Shown one piece after another: positions 1 to 16,488 of a stretch of 64,000 bases of DNA (positions within the stretch are counted from its first letter, which is position 1; every line of letters starts with the position of its first letter). Source of the DNA: QHXW01 sp963752965. GTDB taxonomy: Bacteria; Acidobacteriota; Terriglobia; Bryobacterales; Bryobacteraceae. The notes under the pieces were generated by a model. It was not told where the DNA came from, made no database searches, and worked only from the letters and a program-made list of their open reading frames with translations. The stretch covers positions 372,001 through 436,000 of the forward strand of contig CAVWAJ010000009.1 of assembly GCA_963752965.1 (NCBI GenBank). Direction: 5' to 3'. The position numbers and the translations under genes were made by a program.

Positions 1-23
1 CCAACGCCTCGGGGCCCCGGAAC

Positions 24-2036
24 TCAGCGGTTGGGCTGCATGTGGGCGAGACGGTTCTTGGCTTCGGCGTTACCCAGTTTCGCGGCTCTCTCGTAAAGCT
101 GCCCGGCCTTAACCAGATCTCGCGGCACGCCCCTGCCCTCCTCGTACATGGTGCCTAGATCATACATTCCCGCGGGACTTCCGGCACCCGCCGCTTTGCC
201 CCACCATCGGAAAGCCTCGGCGTCGCTTTGGTTGACGCCGGTTCCCTCGGAATACATCAGCCCCAGATTGAGCATTGCGGTCGAGTTACCTGCATCGGCC
301 GCCTTCTTAAACCAGCTCGCGGCTTCCTGTTCGTTCTTTGCCGGCGTGTCCTCCAAGAGCAGCTCACCCAAGTCCTCCATGGCCTGAACGTAACCCATGC
401 CCGCCGCCTGGCGGAACAAGGAAGCGGCTGCCTTAGGCTGCCGTTTGCGCTTCTCATCCACAGCGGAATCGTAGTACGACTTAGCCAGGGTCTGATCGGC
501 GGGTTTTGCAGGGACGGATTGCGGCGTAGCAGGTTTCGCCGCAGCTGGTTTTGCGGGAGTCACATTGACCGGAGTCGAGGCGGATACGCTGCCGCCGGGC
601 CCGACAGCCGTGATGTTGTACACGGTGGGTGCGTGCGGGCTGATGGCTGCTGTCCCGCTGACCGCAACCTTTCCGATACCTTGATCGATTGTGACGTCGG
701 ATGCGTTGGCGGCATCCCAGCGCAGAGTGCTAGAACCGCCGTCGACAATCGACAACGGTTCGGCCACGAATAGTCTGATCAACGGCGCGGCTACCTGTGC
801 GGCCGGTGGTGGCGCCGCAACCGGCACGGCCTCCTTTTTTACCGGCTGCTTATAGAGCCAGTACAAGGACGCCGCGACAGCGATCGCCACGAGCCCGGAC
901 GCGCCCAGAACATACTTGACCCAGGCTGTTGACGGATACTGAACCGTCTTGGCCGGCCCTGCTTCGAGCGCCGCAGTGGGCGCATCGGAAGTAGACGGGG
1001 TTACAGCAGGCAGGGGCGGCGGCTCGGGGGCCCGATTGAGAGCTTCGTCAAGCGCGCCCACGAATTCGACGCAAGTTGCGTAACGGTCGTTCGGAGATCG
1101 GGACAACGCCCGATGGAGAACCTGATCCACGGCAGGGCCGAACACCGGATTCGCGGTCCGCAAAGAGGGCCTAGGACCGTACGCGATCATGTGGGCCAGC
1201 GTGGCGATCGAGTCTCCCTGAAACGGCCTAGCGCCGCCCAACATCTCGAAGGCGACCACGGCAAGCGCGAACTGGTCGGAGCGGCCGTCCACGGGCGTGG
1301 CTTCGATCTGCTCCGGCGACATGTAGCTGGGGGTGCCGAGCATCATGCCGGTCATGGTGCCGTACGTCGTGGCAGTGCTTTTGGCGATGCCGAAATCAGC
1401 GACTTTGACCACCTTGCCTTTGTGCAGCATGATGTTGCCGGGCTTGATGTCGCGATGGACAACACCGTTCTGGTGGGCGTAGTCGAGAGCGGAGGCGGTT
1501 TGGCGAAGGATATCGATCACCTGGGCCGTGGGAAGTTTGTCGCTGGTTGCCAGGAGATGGAGCAGCGTGGGGCCCTCGATGCGTTCCATGGCGATGTACG
1601 CGGTGTCGCCTTCCTGCCCCACGTCGAGGATGACCACAATGCCGGGATGAAACAGCCGGCCCGCCGCGCGCGCTTCCCGAAACAGGCGGTCACGCAGGAA
1701 GTCGGCTTCCTTTTCATTTGAGGCACCTTGGAAATGAATGATCTTGAGGGCGACGTTGCGGCCGATCAGCGGATCGACCGCTTCATACACGATCCCCATG
1801 GCACCCCGGCCCAGTTCCCCCGTAACGAGGTAGCGGCCCATGCGTTCCTGGGTGCGGGCGCGATCCTGGAGGAAGGCGGGAGCCTCTTTATGCGCGTCGA
1901 GAAGCCGGACCACCGACTGGTAGACTGTCATGTCGCCACCGCACGCAGCGGCAACGAAGGAGAGCCTCTGGCTTTCCGGTTGTTCGAGCGCCTTGTCGAA
2001 GAGTTGGCGTACCGATTGATTCTGTTCCGGAGACAT
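24..2036 (-). CDS. Membrane Ser/Thr protein kinase with Sel1 repeats
   Basis: A Hanks-type kinase of about 670 residues that should phosphorylate Ser/Thr on partner proteins at the inner membrane. The glycine loop GRGAMG is near residues 76-81, the ATP-binding Lys near 98, the catalytic loop HRDIKPGN near 194-201 and the DFG near 214. A single hydrophobic segment follows at about 373-395, then an Ig-like beta domain (about 420-495) and at least three Sel1/TPR-like repeats to the C terminus. I start at the ATG two bases after the sigma-factor stop; an upstream in-frame start would lie inside the sigma gene. The tight coupling with an ECF factor is a known pairing in Acidobacteria and Planctomycetes, so the kinase probably controls or is controlled with that factor. 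Substrates cannot be read from sequence. Confidence 0.92.
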   Translation of the reverse strand: MSPEQNQSVRQLFDKALEQPESQRLSFVAAACGGDMTVYQSVVRLLDAHKEAPAFLQDRARTQERMGRYLVTGELGRGAMGIVYEAVDPLIGRNVALKIIHFQGASNEKEADFLRDRLFREARAAGRLFHPGIVVILDVGQEGDTAYIAMERIEGPTLLHLLATSDKLPTAQVIDILRQTASALDYAHQNGVVHRDIKPGNIMLHKGKVVKVADFGIAKSTATTYGTMTGMMLGTPSYMSPEQIEATPVDGRSDQFALAVVAFEMLGGARPFQGDSIATLAHMIAYGPRPSLRTANPVFGPAVDQVLHRALSRSPNDRYATCVEFVGALDEALNRAPEPPPLPAVTPSTSDAPTAALEAGPAKTVQYPSTAWVKYVLGASGLVAIAVAASLYWLYKQPVKKEAVPVAAPPPAAQVAAPLIRLFVAEPLSIVDGGSSTLRWDAANASDVTIDQGIGKVAVSGTAAISPHAPTVYNITAVGPGGSVSASTPVNVTPAKPAAAKPATPQSVPAKPADQTLAKSYYDSAVDEKRKRQPKAAASLFRQAAGMGYVQAMEDLGELLLEDTPAKNEQEAASWFKKAADAGNSTAMLNLGLMYSEGTGVNQSDAEAFRWWGKAAGAGSPAGMYDLGTMYEEGRGVPRDLVKAGQLYERAAKLGNAEAKNRLAHMQPNR

Positions 2037-2038
2037 GC

Positions 2039-2653
2039 TCACGTCTTGGCAGCCCGAGAGTGCTGGTTGTGGGGATCGATGCGATCGAACAGCCAGCAAC
2101 GGGCAAACTCCCAGTCCCGGCGCACGGTGGCGAGCGAAGTGCCGACGGCTTCCACCACTTCCTTGTCGGTGTAACCACCGAAATAGCGCAGTTCGACGAC
2201 TCGCGCCGCGCGGGGCTCGATCCGCTCCAGTTCGAGGAGCGCCTCGTGCAGGGCCAGCAGGTCGACATCAGGGGGAGCGAGGCCTATGTGCGCTTCGTCC
2301 AGCCCGATGGGCACGCCGCCATCGCGCTTCTGAGCGCTCCTCGCCCTGGCGTAATCCACCAGAATGCGGCGCATCTGCTGGCTCGCAATCGCGAAAAAAT
2401 GTCCGCGATTTTGGATGGCGAGCGATTCGGAACCGACCAGCCGGAGGTAGGCTTCATGAACCAAGGCCGTCGTGACCAGAGTGTGGCTGGGGCGCTCGCG
2501 GCGTAATTCACGCGCAGCGATGCGGTTCAACTCGTCATAAACGAGGGTGCAGGCTTTTTCGCCGGCCTGCCGGTCTCCGCGCTGCATTCCCCGGAGCAGT
2601 TCGGTAATTTGTGACGGCAGCGCGTCTTGCGCGTTCTCTCTAGGTGTCGCCAC
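2039..2653 (-). CDS. ECF-family RNA polymerase sigma factor
   Basis: Sigma-70 family extracytoplasmic-function factor of the PF07638 type, which typically lies next to Ser/Thr kinases (the ECF43-like arrangement). Region 2 is visible around ALVHEAYLRLVG and RRILVDYARAR; region 4 is visible around RVVELRYFGGYTDKEV, with the recognition helix near LATVRRDWEFAR. No anti-sigma gene is adjacent; control through the downstream kinase is the likely alternative. The longest frame begins at a TTG at 2674 without a Shine-Dalgarno site. A TATACT box (2663-2668) would start transcription inside that extension, so I prefer the GTG at 2653 (protein begins MATPREN). Start confidence is moderate, family confidence high. 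Confidence 0.85.
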   Translation of the reverse strand: MATPRENAQDALPSQITELLRGMQRGDRQAGEKACTLVYDELNRIAARELRRERPSHTLVTTALVHEAYLRLVGSESLAIQNRGHFFAIASQQMRRILVDYARARSAQKRDGGVPIGLDEAHIGLAPPDVDLLALHEALLELERIEPRAARVVELRYFGGYTDKEVVEAVGTSLATVRRDWEFARCWLFDRIDPHNQHSRAAKT

Positions 2654-2705
2654 TTCCGGACTAGTATATAGCAAATGTGGCGGAGGGCGGCCCTGGAACT
2701 AGAAC

Positions 2706-2743
2706 AAAAAAAAGCGCCGGAGACTGTTGCCAGCCTCCGGCGC
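2706..2743 (-). terminator. Intrinsic terminator after rpoC
   Basis: A perfect 9-bp inverted repeat (GCGCCGGAG at 2714-2722 and CTCCGGCGC at 2735-2743) is followed on the minus strand by eight U residues (2706-2713). It lies just past the rpoC stop and before the sigma-factor gene, so it closes the ribosomal protein and RNA polymerase operon. Confidence 0.92.
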
Positions 2744-2766
2744 GGGTATGTTGCGGTGTAGCGGGC

Positions 2767-6990
<4,224 letters not shown>

Positions 6991-7023
6991 AATAACCTCC
7001 AGATTTTCCTAAAAAACCTTTTT

Positions 7024-7090
7024 CACCGCCGAGACGCCGAGAAAAACTATAAGAAAGACTCTCTCTGTGTCTCTGCGCCTCTGCGGTGAG
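7024..7090. repeat. Imperfect inverted repeat between rpoB and rpoC
   Basis: The left arm (CACCGCCGAGACGCCGAGA) and the reverse complement of the right arm (CACCGCAGAGGCGCAGAG) are near copies, so the RNA can fold into a long imperfect hairpin between the rpoB stop (7096) and rpoC. The 'caccgcagaggcgcagagacacagag' type of wording resembles short low-complexity intergenic repeats that I recall from many unrelated bacterial genomes. Whether it attenuates, stabilises or processes rpoBC mRNA is unknown. Confidence 0.7.
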
Positions 7091-7095
7091 ATGCC

Positions 7096-11403
<4,308 letters not shown>

Positions 11404-11847
11404 TCATTGCTCCTGAGGGCCGAAAAAGCCTGACTCATGAATCGAGTTAAAAACCAATGCCGCTAGCGGGCCGCGGGAGATTGGCTTCCCACGCACCGCC
11501 AGAACTCGTGAAGCGCACGAAGGGATGAAACTGTGCCCGAAAAAATTCGGCCACGCTGACTGGCATCAGCGAGGCCGGAGTTTGCAACAGAAGAGAAGGA
11601 ACGATTTGAGACGAACCAATCCCGTACGCTGGTAGCGGATCTGAAAAGGCACGGAGAGATCCTCTTTGCAGTATCGCTCGCACTGCAATCAAAATGCCAG
11701 AGTTCCAGATGCACGATCACCAATCCGGGGTTTAGTCCGGTTGACACTGAATCCCAAAAAATAACTATATCAGAACCTTATACTTCCGTCAAATGGAGAT
11801 CAAGATGCTCGGTTTCAGATGCTTGGCGCCAGGCGCCCGCCCCGAAC
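11404..11847 (-). other. rplL-rpoB intergenic leader
   Basis: A 444-base non-coding spacer between rplL and rpoB. Apart from the promoter at 11764-11792 I see no gene, no convincing terminator and no clear riboswitch. The transcript from that promoter would carry about 350 bases of 5' leader before the rpoB ATG, which is long enough for attenuation or RNase processing of the kind known at this junction in other bacteria. Confidence 0.6.
11764..11792 (-). promoter_or_regulatory. Sigma-70 promoter for rpoBC
   Basis: On the minus strand TTGACG (11787-11792) and TATAGT (11764-11769) are separated by exactly 17 bases, a near-consensus housekeeping promoter. It lies downstream of rplL and points at rpoB, so rpoBC can be transcribed apart from the ribosomal protein genes. 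Confidence 0.75.
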
Positions 11848-12222
11848 CTACTTCACTTCGACGGTTGCACCGGCGTCAACGAACTTTTTCTTGATCGCTT
11901 CCGCCTCGTCCTTGCTGACGCCTTCCTTTACCGGCTTGGGAGCGCCATCGACCAAATCCTTGGCTTCCTTGAGGCCGAGACTGGTGACCTCGCGGACTAC
12001 CTTAATAACGTTGATCTTATTCGCGCCGACAGTCTGCAGAACGACCGAAAACTCAGTCTTCTCCTCCGCCGCCGGAGCCGCCGCACCACCCGCCGCCACC
12101 GCGACCGGCGCTGCCGCTGCCGCCGAGACCCCCAGCTTCTCTTCCAGCAGCTTGACCAGTTGCGAAGCTTCGAGCAGCGTCAGGCCCTGAATCTGTTCCG
12201 CAATTGCATTAATTTCAGCCAT
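11848..12222 (-). CDS. rplL: 50S ribosomal protein L7/L12
   Basis: Stalk protein of the large ribosomal subunit, 124 residues, normal length. It has the N-terminal dimerisation helices (LTLLEASQLVKLLEEKLG), an Ala/Pro-rich flexible hinge, and the C-terminal factor-binding domain with KINVIKVVREVTSLGLKEAK. It recruits and stimulates translational GTPases. It follows rplJ by 17 bases, as in nearly all bacteria, so the two are cotranscribed. Confidence 0.97.
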   Translation of the reverse strand: MAEINAIAEQIQGLTLLEASQLVKLLEEKLGVSAAAAAPVAVAAGGAAAPAAEEKTEFSVVLQTVGANKINVIKVVREVTSLGLKEAKDLVDGAPKPVKEGVSKDEAEAIKKKFVDAGATVEVK

Positions 12223-12239
12223 TTCAAAAGACTCCTCGT

Positions 12240-12764
12240 TTACTTGAACTTGTTCTCTTTAACACCCTGGTCAATCACCACCGCGAGGTTTCGGCCCACA
12301 GTGTTAATCACCGTCGCCAATCGCTGCGCCGGAGCGCTGATCAGGTACAGCAACTTGGCAAAAATCTCTTCCTTCGACGGCATCGTGGCCAATTCGTTGA
12401 TGGCCTTGACGTCGATCACCCGGCCTTCCACCATGCCGGCCTTGAACGTAAATGTCGGGTTTAGTTTGGCGTACGCCGTGAGCGCCTTCGCCAGGGCCAC
12501 CGGATCGGACGCGGTGTACGCGAGCGAGGTCATGCCCTTCAGATCTTTCAATAGCTGCTCGGCGGGCGTACCCTCCGAGGCCTTCGCCGCTACATTATTC
12601 TTCACGACGCGATACTTGCCACCGGAGGCACGGACCGTCTTGCGCAGTTCGTAGTCCTGGCCGACGCGCAGCTTCTCGTAGCCGGTGACGAAGAAATTCT
12701 TCGACGATTCCAGCTCCTTGCGCAGCGTTTCGGCGTCCTTCTTTTTATCTTCTCGTTTTTTCAT
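12240..12764 (-). CDS. rplJ: 50S ribosomal protein L10
   Basis: L10 anchors L7/L12 dimers to the ribosome through its C-terminal helix. The 174-residue length and the segments FFVTGYEKL, YRVVKNNVAAKA and LLYLISAPAQRLATVIN fit the family. In other bacteria the L10-L12 complex represses its own mRNA; the 18-base gap between rplA and rplJ leaves little leader for that here, so any control would act further upstream. Confidence 0.96.
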   Translation of the reverse strand: MKKREDKKKDAETLRKELESSKNFFVTGYEKLRVGQDYELRKTVRASGGKYRVVKNNVAAKASEGTPAEQLLKDLKGMTSLAYTASDPVALAKALTAYAKLNPTFTFKAGMVEGRVIDVKAINELATMPSKEEIFAKLLYLISAPAQRLATVINTVGRNLAVVIDQGVKENKFK

Positions 12765-12782
12765 ACGAAACCTTAGCGCCCT

Positions 12783-13493
12783 TTATGCAGTCGACTTGAC
12801 GCTGAATTCGGTCACGTCAATCGAGATCCCCGGACTCATGGTCGAGCACAGGGTCGCGCTTCTGACGTACTTGCCTTTGGCCACCGCCGGCTTGGCCTTG
12901 ATGACCGCCGAAATCAAACTGGCGGCGTTCTCCACCAGCTTGTCGCTGGCGAAACTGGTCTTGCCAACGGGCGCGTGAATAATGCCGGTCTTGTCCACGC
13001 GAAACTCGACTTTGCCGGCCTTGACTTCTTTCACGGCCTTCGCCACATCGACGGTCACAGTGCCGGTTTTGGGGTTGGGCATCAGGCCGCGCGGTCCGAG
13101 AACTTTACCCAGCTTACCGACCGAGCGCATCATATCCGGCGTGGCGATGACGGCATCGAAATCGGTCCAGTTTTCCGACTGGATCTTCGCGACCATGTCC
13201 TCGCCGCCCACGAAATCGGCGCCCGCCTCTTCGGCTTCCTTCTGCTTGTCGCCGCCGGCGATCACGAGAACTTTCTTGGATTTGCCCAGGCCGTTGGGCA
13301 TGAGGACGGTGCCGCGGACCATCTGGTCGGCGTGCTTGGGATCTACGCCAAGGCGCAAATGCACTTCGACGGTTTCGTCAAACTTGGCGAACTTGATTTT
13401 CTGCAACAGCGGAACGGCCTGGTCTAGCGGATACTCACGCGCTTCGACCTGTTTCGCGGCAGATTGATATTGTTTACCGGGTTTCCTGGCCAT
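12783..13493 (-). CDS. rplA: 50S ribosomal protein L1
   Basis: L1 of 236 residues, forming the L1 stalk that acts on E-site tRNA. Family signatures include the GTVLMPNGLGK and GPRGLMPNPKTGTV segments. The start ATG has AGGAAAT just upstream. It is the first gene of the rplA-rplJ-rplL-rpoBC cluster. rplK, which normally sits directly before rplA, is absent: a hypothetical gene and toxin-antitoxin loci follow instead, so the ancestral secE-nusG-rplK-rplA order is broken here. Confidence 0.97.
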   Translation of the reverse strand: MARKPGKQYQSAAKQVEAREYPLDQAVPLLQKIKFAKFDETVEVHLRLGVDPKHADQMVRGTVLMPNGLGKSKKVLVIAGGDKQKEAEEAGADFVGGEDMVAKIQSENWTDFDAVIATPDMMRSVGKLGKVLGPRGLMPNPKTGTVTVDVAKAVKEVKAGKVEFRVDKTGIIHAPVGKTSFASDKLVENAASLISAVIKAKPAVAKGKYVRSATLCSTMSPGISIDVTEFSVKSTA

Positions 13494-13565
13494 ATTTCCT
13501 CATTGGTGCGAACGGTCCGCAGAAAACGCGAACCTCCCACTGAGCACTAAATTGGGGCTTTGGAC

Positions 13566-13574
13566 AGAATAGCA
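13566..13574 (-). promoter_or_regulatory. Possible extended -10 promoter for rplA operon
   Basis: Minus-strand TGCTATTCT is an extended -10 element (TGn plus TATTCT) about 70 bases before the rplA start. I see no good -35 hexamer. It is the best promoter candidate in the 257-base gap above rplA, which otherwise appears empty. Confidence 0.35.
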
Positions 13575-13750
13575 CAGGTTGTGGAGATTTGGGTAGTGGG
13601 GCAGTTTGCCCACGCAAACAAACCTTGACCGGGTGGCGGCCATCCGGTCAACTGCCGCCCACGTTTCCGACAACCCCGTCTTTCTGAACTGATGTGCCTG
13701 TACGCCAGAATCGCGCTCTGTGATTGCGGGAAAGTGAGTGTGCTGCGGCG

Positions 13751-14587
13751 TCAGTTATGCGGGCGGCCCGAATCGATCGGGAAACCATGAATGTTGGACG
13801 GAAGGGGGGCCCAATACCACTTTCCGTTGCCGCGCAACGCGAGAGTTATTACGAACGACTTGGCCCCGTCATATGGTACGGCCAGAGCTTGCACACCGTC
13901 TGGAACGTTCCAGCGCAGGTTTCGAAACGTTGCAAGAAGAGAACCGTCATCCGAGGTTAAGCCGTTATGCCCGCTCCACAGAAGTTCGCCACTCCTGCGA
14001 TACAGTTTGAGCAATTCTGTAACGTCCCCATCCTCCATCTCGAACGTCAAGTAGTCGCTTTGGTCCCGCGAGAAAAGCACTTTCTGCCCACCTGGTAGAA
14101 GGGAGCCCGTTCTGTCGTCCAGCAGAGTGCCTGTGAAGAGTGAATTGTCAGATTTCCAGACGAGATGCAACCGGAGTTTGGGGTCATAGCCGCAGTAAAC
14201 CCATCGCACACCTCCGAGGGGCTCATCATAGGGTGGCTCATCAGTGAAAACACGCTTGCCGCCTTCCCAAGCGACTTCGATTTGGCGCTTGCCAATCCGT
14301 GTCGCATGATGCGGCGCCTGCTGGAAAAGCTCAACTTCCTTCTCGTAGTCCCCGTCAAATGAAGGGCATCGAAAGGCCGCCGTATCGGCGGAGCGGGCGA
14401 CGGGGCCAAGCAGGAAGGGCAGCGTGGTCGCAAAAATGAGGCGTCGTATCAAACACCAAGCTTCACTCGGAGCGGGAGCAAATGCAATGGAAAGCGGAAT
14501 CGTGGCATTAAAGTGGGTTGTCGGAAACTCGCGCTCCAGGACCTGCAGTTTCATTTCGCCAGCAATACCCCTTCCGTCGACCCCCAC
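13751..14587 (-). CDS. Exported protein of unknown function
   Basis: I do not recognise this protein. The frame is open for 278 codons, but the first 45 residues look non-coding. An in-frame TTG at 14452 would start a typical signal peptide (MIRRLIFATTLPFLLGPVARSA), giving about 233 residues and a mature, probably beta-rich, protein with repeated Trp/Tyr/Gly (for example WVYCGYDP, WYWAPLPSN). I think the TTG start is more likely, but its ribosome-binding site is weak. It sits alone between the rplA promoter region and hicB. Confidence 0.55.
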   Translation of the reverse strand: MGVDGRGIAGEMKLQVLEREFPTTHFNATIPLSIAFAPAPSEAWCLIRRLIFATTLPFLLGPVARSADTAAFRCPSFDGDYEKEVELFQQAPHHATRIGKRQIEVAWEGGKRVFTDEPPYDEPLGGVRWVYCGYDPKLRLHLVWKSDNSLFTGTLLDDRTGSLLPGGQKVLFSRDQSDYLTFEMEDGDVTELLKLYRRSGELLWSGHNGLTSDDGSLLATFRNLRWNVPDGVQALAVPYDGAKSFVITLALRGNGKWYWAPLPSNIHGFPIDSGRPHN

Positions 14588-14593
14588 CTCCCC

Positions 14594-14806
14594 TCAAGCC
14601 GGCAGCTCCACCTCGATCTCCCGAAGCGTTGACGTCGGGGACCGATCGATTAGCACGCTCTCCCAATAGATCCGAATGGCTTCTCTTGCACGTGCGGTCA
14701 GTTCATCGATAGATTTGCCCGTCACCAGAATGGTTGGCAGCTCCGGCACGTAGGCGCTATAGCCTGTCGAATCGCCATCGATTACGAGGGAGTACTTTCT
14801 GGTCAT
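14594..14806 (-). CDS. hicB: HicB-type antitoxin
   Basis: A 70-residue protein of the HicB family. It begins with the partial RNase H-like fold YSLVIDGDSTGYSAYVPELP and the helix ELTARAREAIRIYWESV, and is short because it lacks a separate DNA-binding domain. It should neutralise the adjacent HicA RNase. Its ATG overlaps the hicA stop by 4 bases (ATGA), so the two are translationally coupled with the toxin first, the usual hicAB order. Confidence 0.8.
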   Translation of the reverse strand: MTRKYSLVIDGDSTGYSAYVPELPTILVTGKSIDELTARAREAIRIYWESVLIDRSPTSTLREIEVELPA

Positions 14807-15003
14807 TGCTCCGGCTCCTTAACACCAGTTTGACGCAAAATGGCGCGATAGGTGCCTGGCCGAACATCATCTCCCAAACGGCCGGACACGACAGTGATGC
14901 GGCCGTCAGGGCTTCGAAATACCCGATGATCGCCCGATGTTCGCGCGTGCCGCCAGCCCGCTTTTTCGAGCGTCTTGATCAACTCGCGAACCTTGACCGG
15001 CAC
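14803..15003 (-). CDS. hicA: HicA-type mRNA interferase toxin
   Basis: A 66-residue dsRBD-fold toxin of the HicA (YcfA) family. VRELIKTLEKAGW and the active-site context SGDHRVFRSPDGR with the catalytic His are present, followed by VSGRLGDDVRPGTYRAILRQ. It would cleave mRNA when free of HicB. Length and motif are intact, so the toxin is probably functional. Confidence 0.85.
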   Translation of the reverse strand: MPVKVRELIKTLEKAGWRHARTSGDHRVFRSPDGRITVVSGRLGDDVRPGTYRAILRQTGVKEPEQ

Positions 15004-15069
15004 CGTTTCAGCATACGATCTCTTCCACTCGGTCGTCTAACGTCCCACCCATTGCCTTGCCTTTATGCT

Positions 15070-15411
15070 TCAATACCCCAGCAACGCTGCCAGCTTCGCC
15101 CGCACCTCGCCCATCACTTCATCGTTTGACCGCCCGATCCGCTCGGCCTGCCGCTCCTTCCAATCGACGCTCTTAACGTGATCGGCTAGGATGACGCCAG
15201 TTGCGCCGCAGCCGCCAGGGACGGCCACTTCGAACGGGTACCCCTTGACTTGATTAGTGACCGGGCACACCAGCGCCAGCCCGGACCTCGCGTTGTATAT
15301 CTTCGGGCTCAACACCAGTGCCGGGCGTCGGCCTGCTTGCTCGCGGCCGGCTTGCGGGTCGAACGTCAACCAAACGAAATCGCCCGCATCTGGTACAAAC
15401 GCGGCCTTCAC
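15070..15411 (-). CDS. mazF: MazF-type endoribonuclease toxin
   Basis: A 113-residue PemK/MazF toxin. The N-terminal PDAGDFVWLTFDPQAGREQAGRRPALVLS contains the conserved Arg and the G-x-E-Q-x-G-x-RP-x-LVLS signature, and there is a C-terminal LADHVKSVDWKER. It cleaves single-stranded mRNA at short recognition sites. Its start overlaps the mazE stop by 4 bases, so it is expressed with the antitoxin. Confidence 0.9.
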   Translation of the reverse strand: MKAAFVPDAGDFVWLTFDPQAGREQAGRRPALVLSPKIYNARSGLALVCPVTNQVKGYPFEVAVPGGCGATGVILADHVKSVDWKERQAERIGRSNDEVMGEVRAKLAALLGY

Positions 15412-15656
15412 CAGGATTCCTCACCTTGGGGCCGTCCCCAGTCTGTTTCCCGGTGACGGTTCTTGGGCGTGATCCGCGCGACGAGGTCCGCCAGTTCGTA
15501 CTTTCTCCGGGCCGGGCGCAATACGATCCGTCCCTCCCGGTCGAGGGCCAGCTTCACACGATCTCCTTCGCCGAGGCTGGCCTGTTTGGCGATCGCGAGT
15601 GGAATCCGCACCGCCAGGCTGTTCCCCCATTTCGAAATAATGGATTCATTTCGCAT
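15408..15656 (-). CDS. mazE: MazE-type antitoxin
   Basis: An 82-residue AbrB-fold antitoxin. The swapped-hairpin DNA-binding domain is seen in SIISKWGNSLAVRIPLAIAK and GDRVKLALDREGRIVL. The acidic, disordered tail that wraps the toxin follows (LADLVARITPKNRHRETDWG). It should bind MazF and repress its own promoter at the palindrome directly upstream. Confidence 0.9.
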   Translation of the reverse strand: MRNESIISKWGNSLAVRIPLAIAKQASLGEGDRVKLALDREGRIVLRPARRKYELADLVARITPKNRHRETDWGRPQGEESW

Positions 15657-15679
15657 ATGTATCTACTTTGAGTATACAT
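15657..15679 (-). promoter_or_regulatory. mazEF promoter and probable operator
   Basis: A perfect inverted repeat, ATGTAT (15657-15662) and ATACAT (15674-15679), overlaps a minus-strand TATACT box (15671-15676) that lies 14 bases before the mazE ATG. This is the arrangement expected for autorepression by MazE or MazEF. Confidence 0.55.
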
Positions 15680-15837
15680 CCGGTTTTCCAGCGATCCGCC
15701 CTAGAGCCCTCCCCCCGTTCACCTCCCCACGCCGCCTTTTTCCCTCGACCCCTCAACTAATTGCGCGCTCCAACCGCTCTTCACCCCAATCCCGCCCGTT
15801 ATCCTAGAGCGGCTTCTGCCGCAACAATCGAGACCTT

Positions 15838-16488
15838 ATGCCTTCCCAACGCCAAATCGACGCCGATCGTCGCAACGCCCAACTCAGCACCGGCCCGCGA
15901 ACTCCTGAAGGTCGCGCCGCCGTCGGCTTCAACGCGCTTCGCCACGGCCTCACCGCCCAAACCACTGTCCTCCCCAACGAAAACCCCGAGGAATTCCAGG
16001 AATTGCTCGACGCCTTTCTATCCGAATACCAGCCCGCCGGACCCACGGAAACCTTGCTCGTCGAGCAAATGGCGATGGCCTCCTGGCGCTTGCGCCGCAT
16101 GCGCTCTCTCGAAACCGGTTTGTTCAGTCTCCGTATGTCGCAACTGTCCCGAGACGAAAATGCCTCCGGCCTTGATCCCCGTTCCCGCGCTTTCGCCTAC
16201 GACGCTTCCGGTTCCCGCTCCATCGAAACCCTTTCGCGCTATGAAACCCGCATCGAGCGCTCATTCTACCGAGCGCTTCACGAGCTCGAGCGCCTCCGCG
16301 CTACCACGACTCCCGCCATCCAAGACCCTCCGCCTCCGGAAAATGATTCCGCAAATCAGACCCATTCCCAGAACCGGACACTCCCCACTGACCATGCACC
16401 CATCACGTCTCCCGACGTTCCCCCGCGCTATATAATCGACTCGTGCTCAACCGACTCACCCGCCGCGCTGCGGGAAAAACAATATTGA
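15838..16488 (+). CDS. Uncharacterised acidobacterial protein
   Basis: A 216-residue protein of unknown function. The N-terminal stretch RRNAQLSTGPRTPEGRAAV and GFNALRHGLTAQ matches a motif I recall as shared by a large paralogous family in Acidobacteria; no function is known to me. The middle is helical and Arg/Glu-rich (residues about 60-160). The C-terminal tail is low in complexity and Pro/Ser/Thr-rich, and its last 15 codons overlap the next gene in another frame. The start ATG fits the family N terminus. Confidence 0.75.
   Translation: MPSQRQIDADRRNAQLSTGPRTPEGRAAVGFNALRHGLTAQTTVLPNENPEEFQELLDAFLSEYQPAGPTETLLVEQMAMASWRLRRMRSLETGLFSLRMSQLSRDENASGLDPRSRAFAYDASGSRSIETLSRYETRIERSFYRALHELERLRATTTPAIQDPPPPENDSANQTHSQNRTLPTDHAPITSPDVPPRYIIDSCSTDSPAALREKQY
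16431..16436 (+). promoter_or_regulatory. TATAAT box 6 bases before the isomerase start
   Basis: A perfect TATAAT ends 6 bases before the GTG of the following gene. With normal spacing, transcription would begin at or next to that GTG, giving a leaderless mRNA. It lies inside the coding tail of the upstream gene. Confidence 0.5.
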
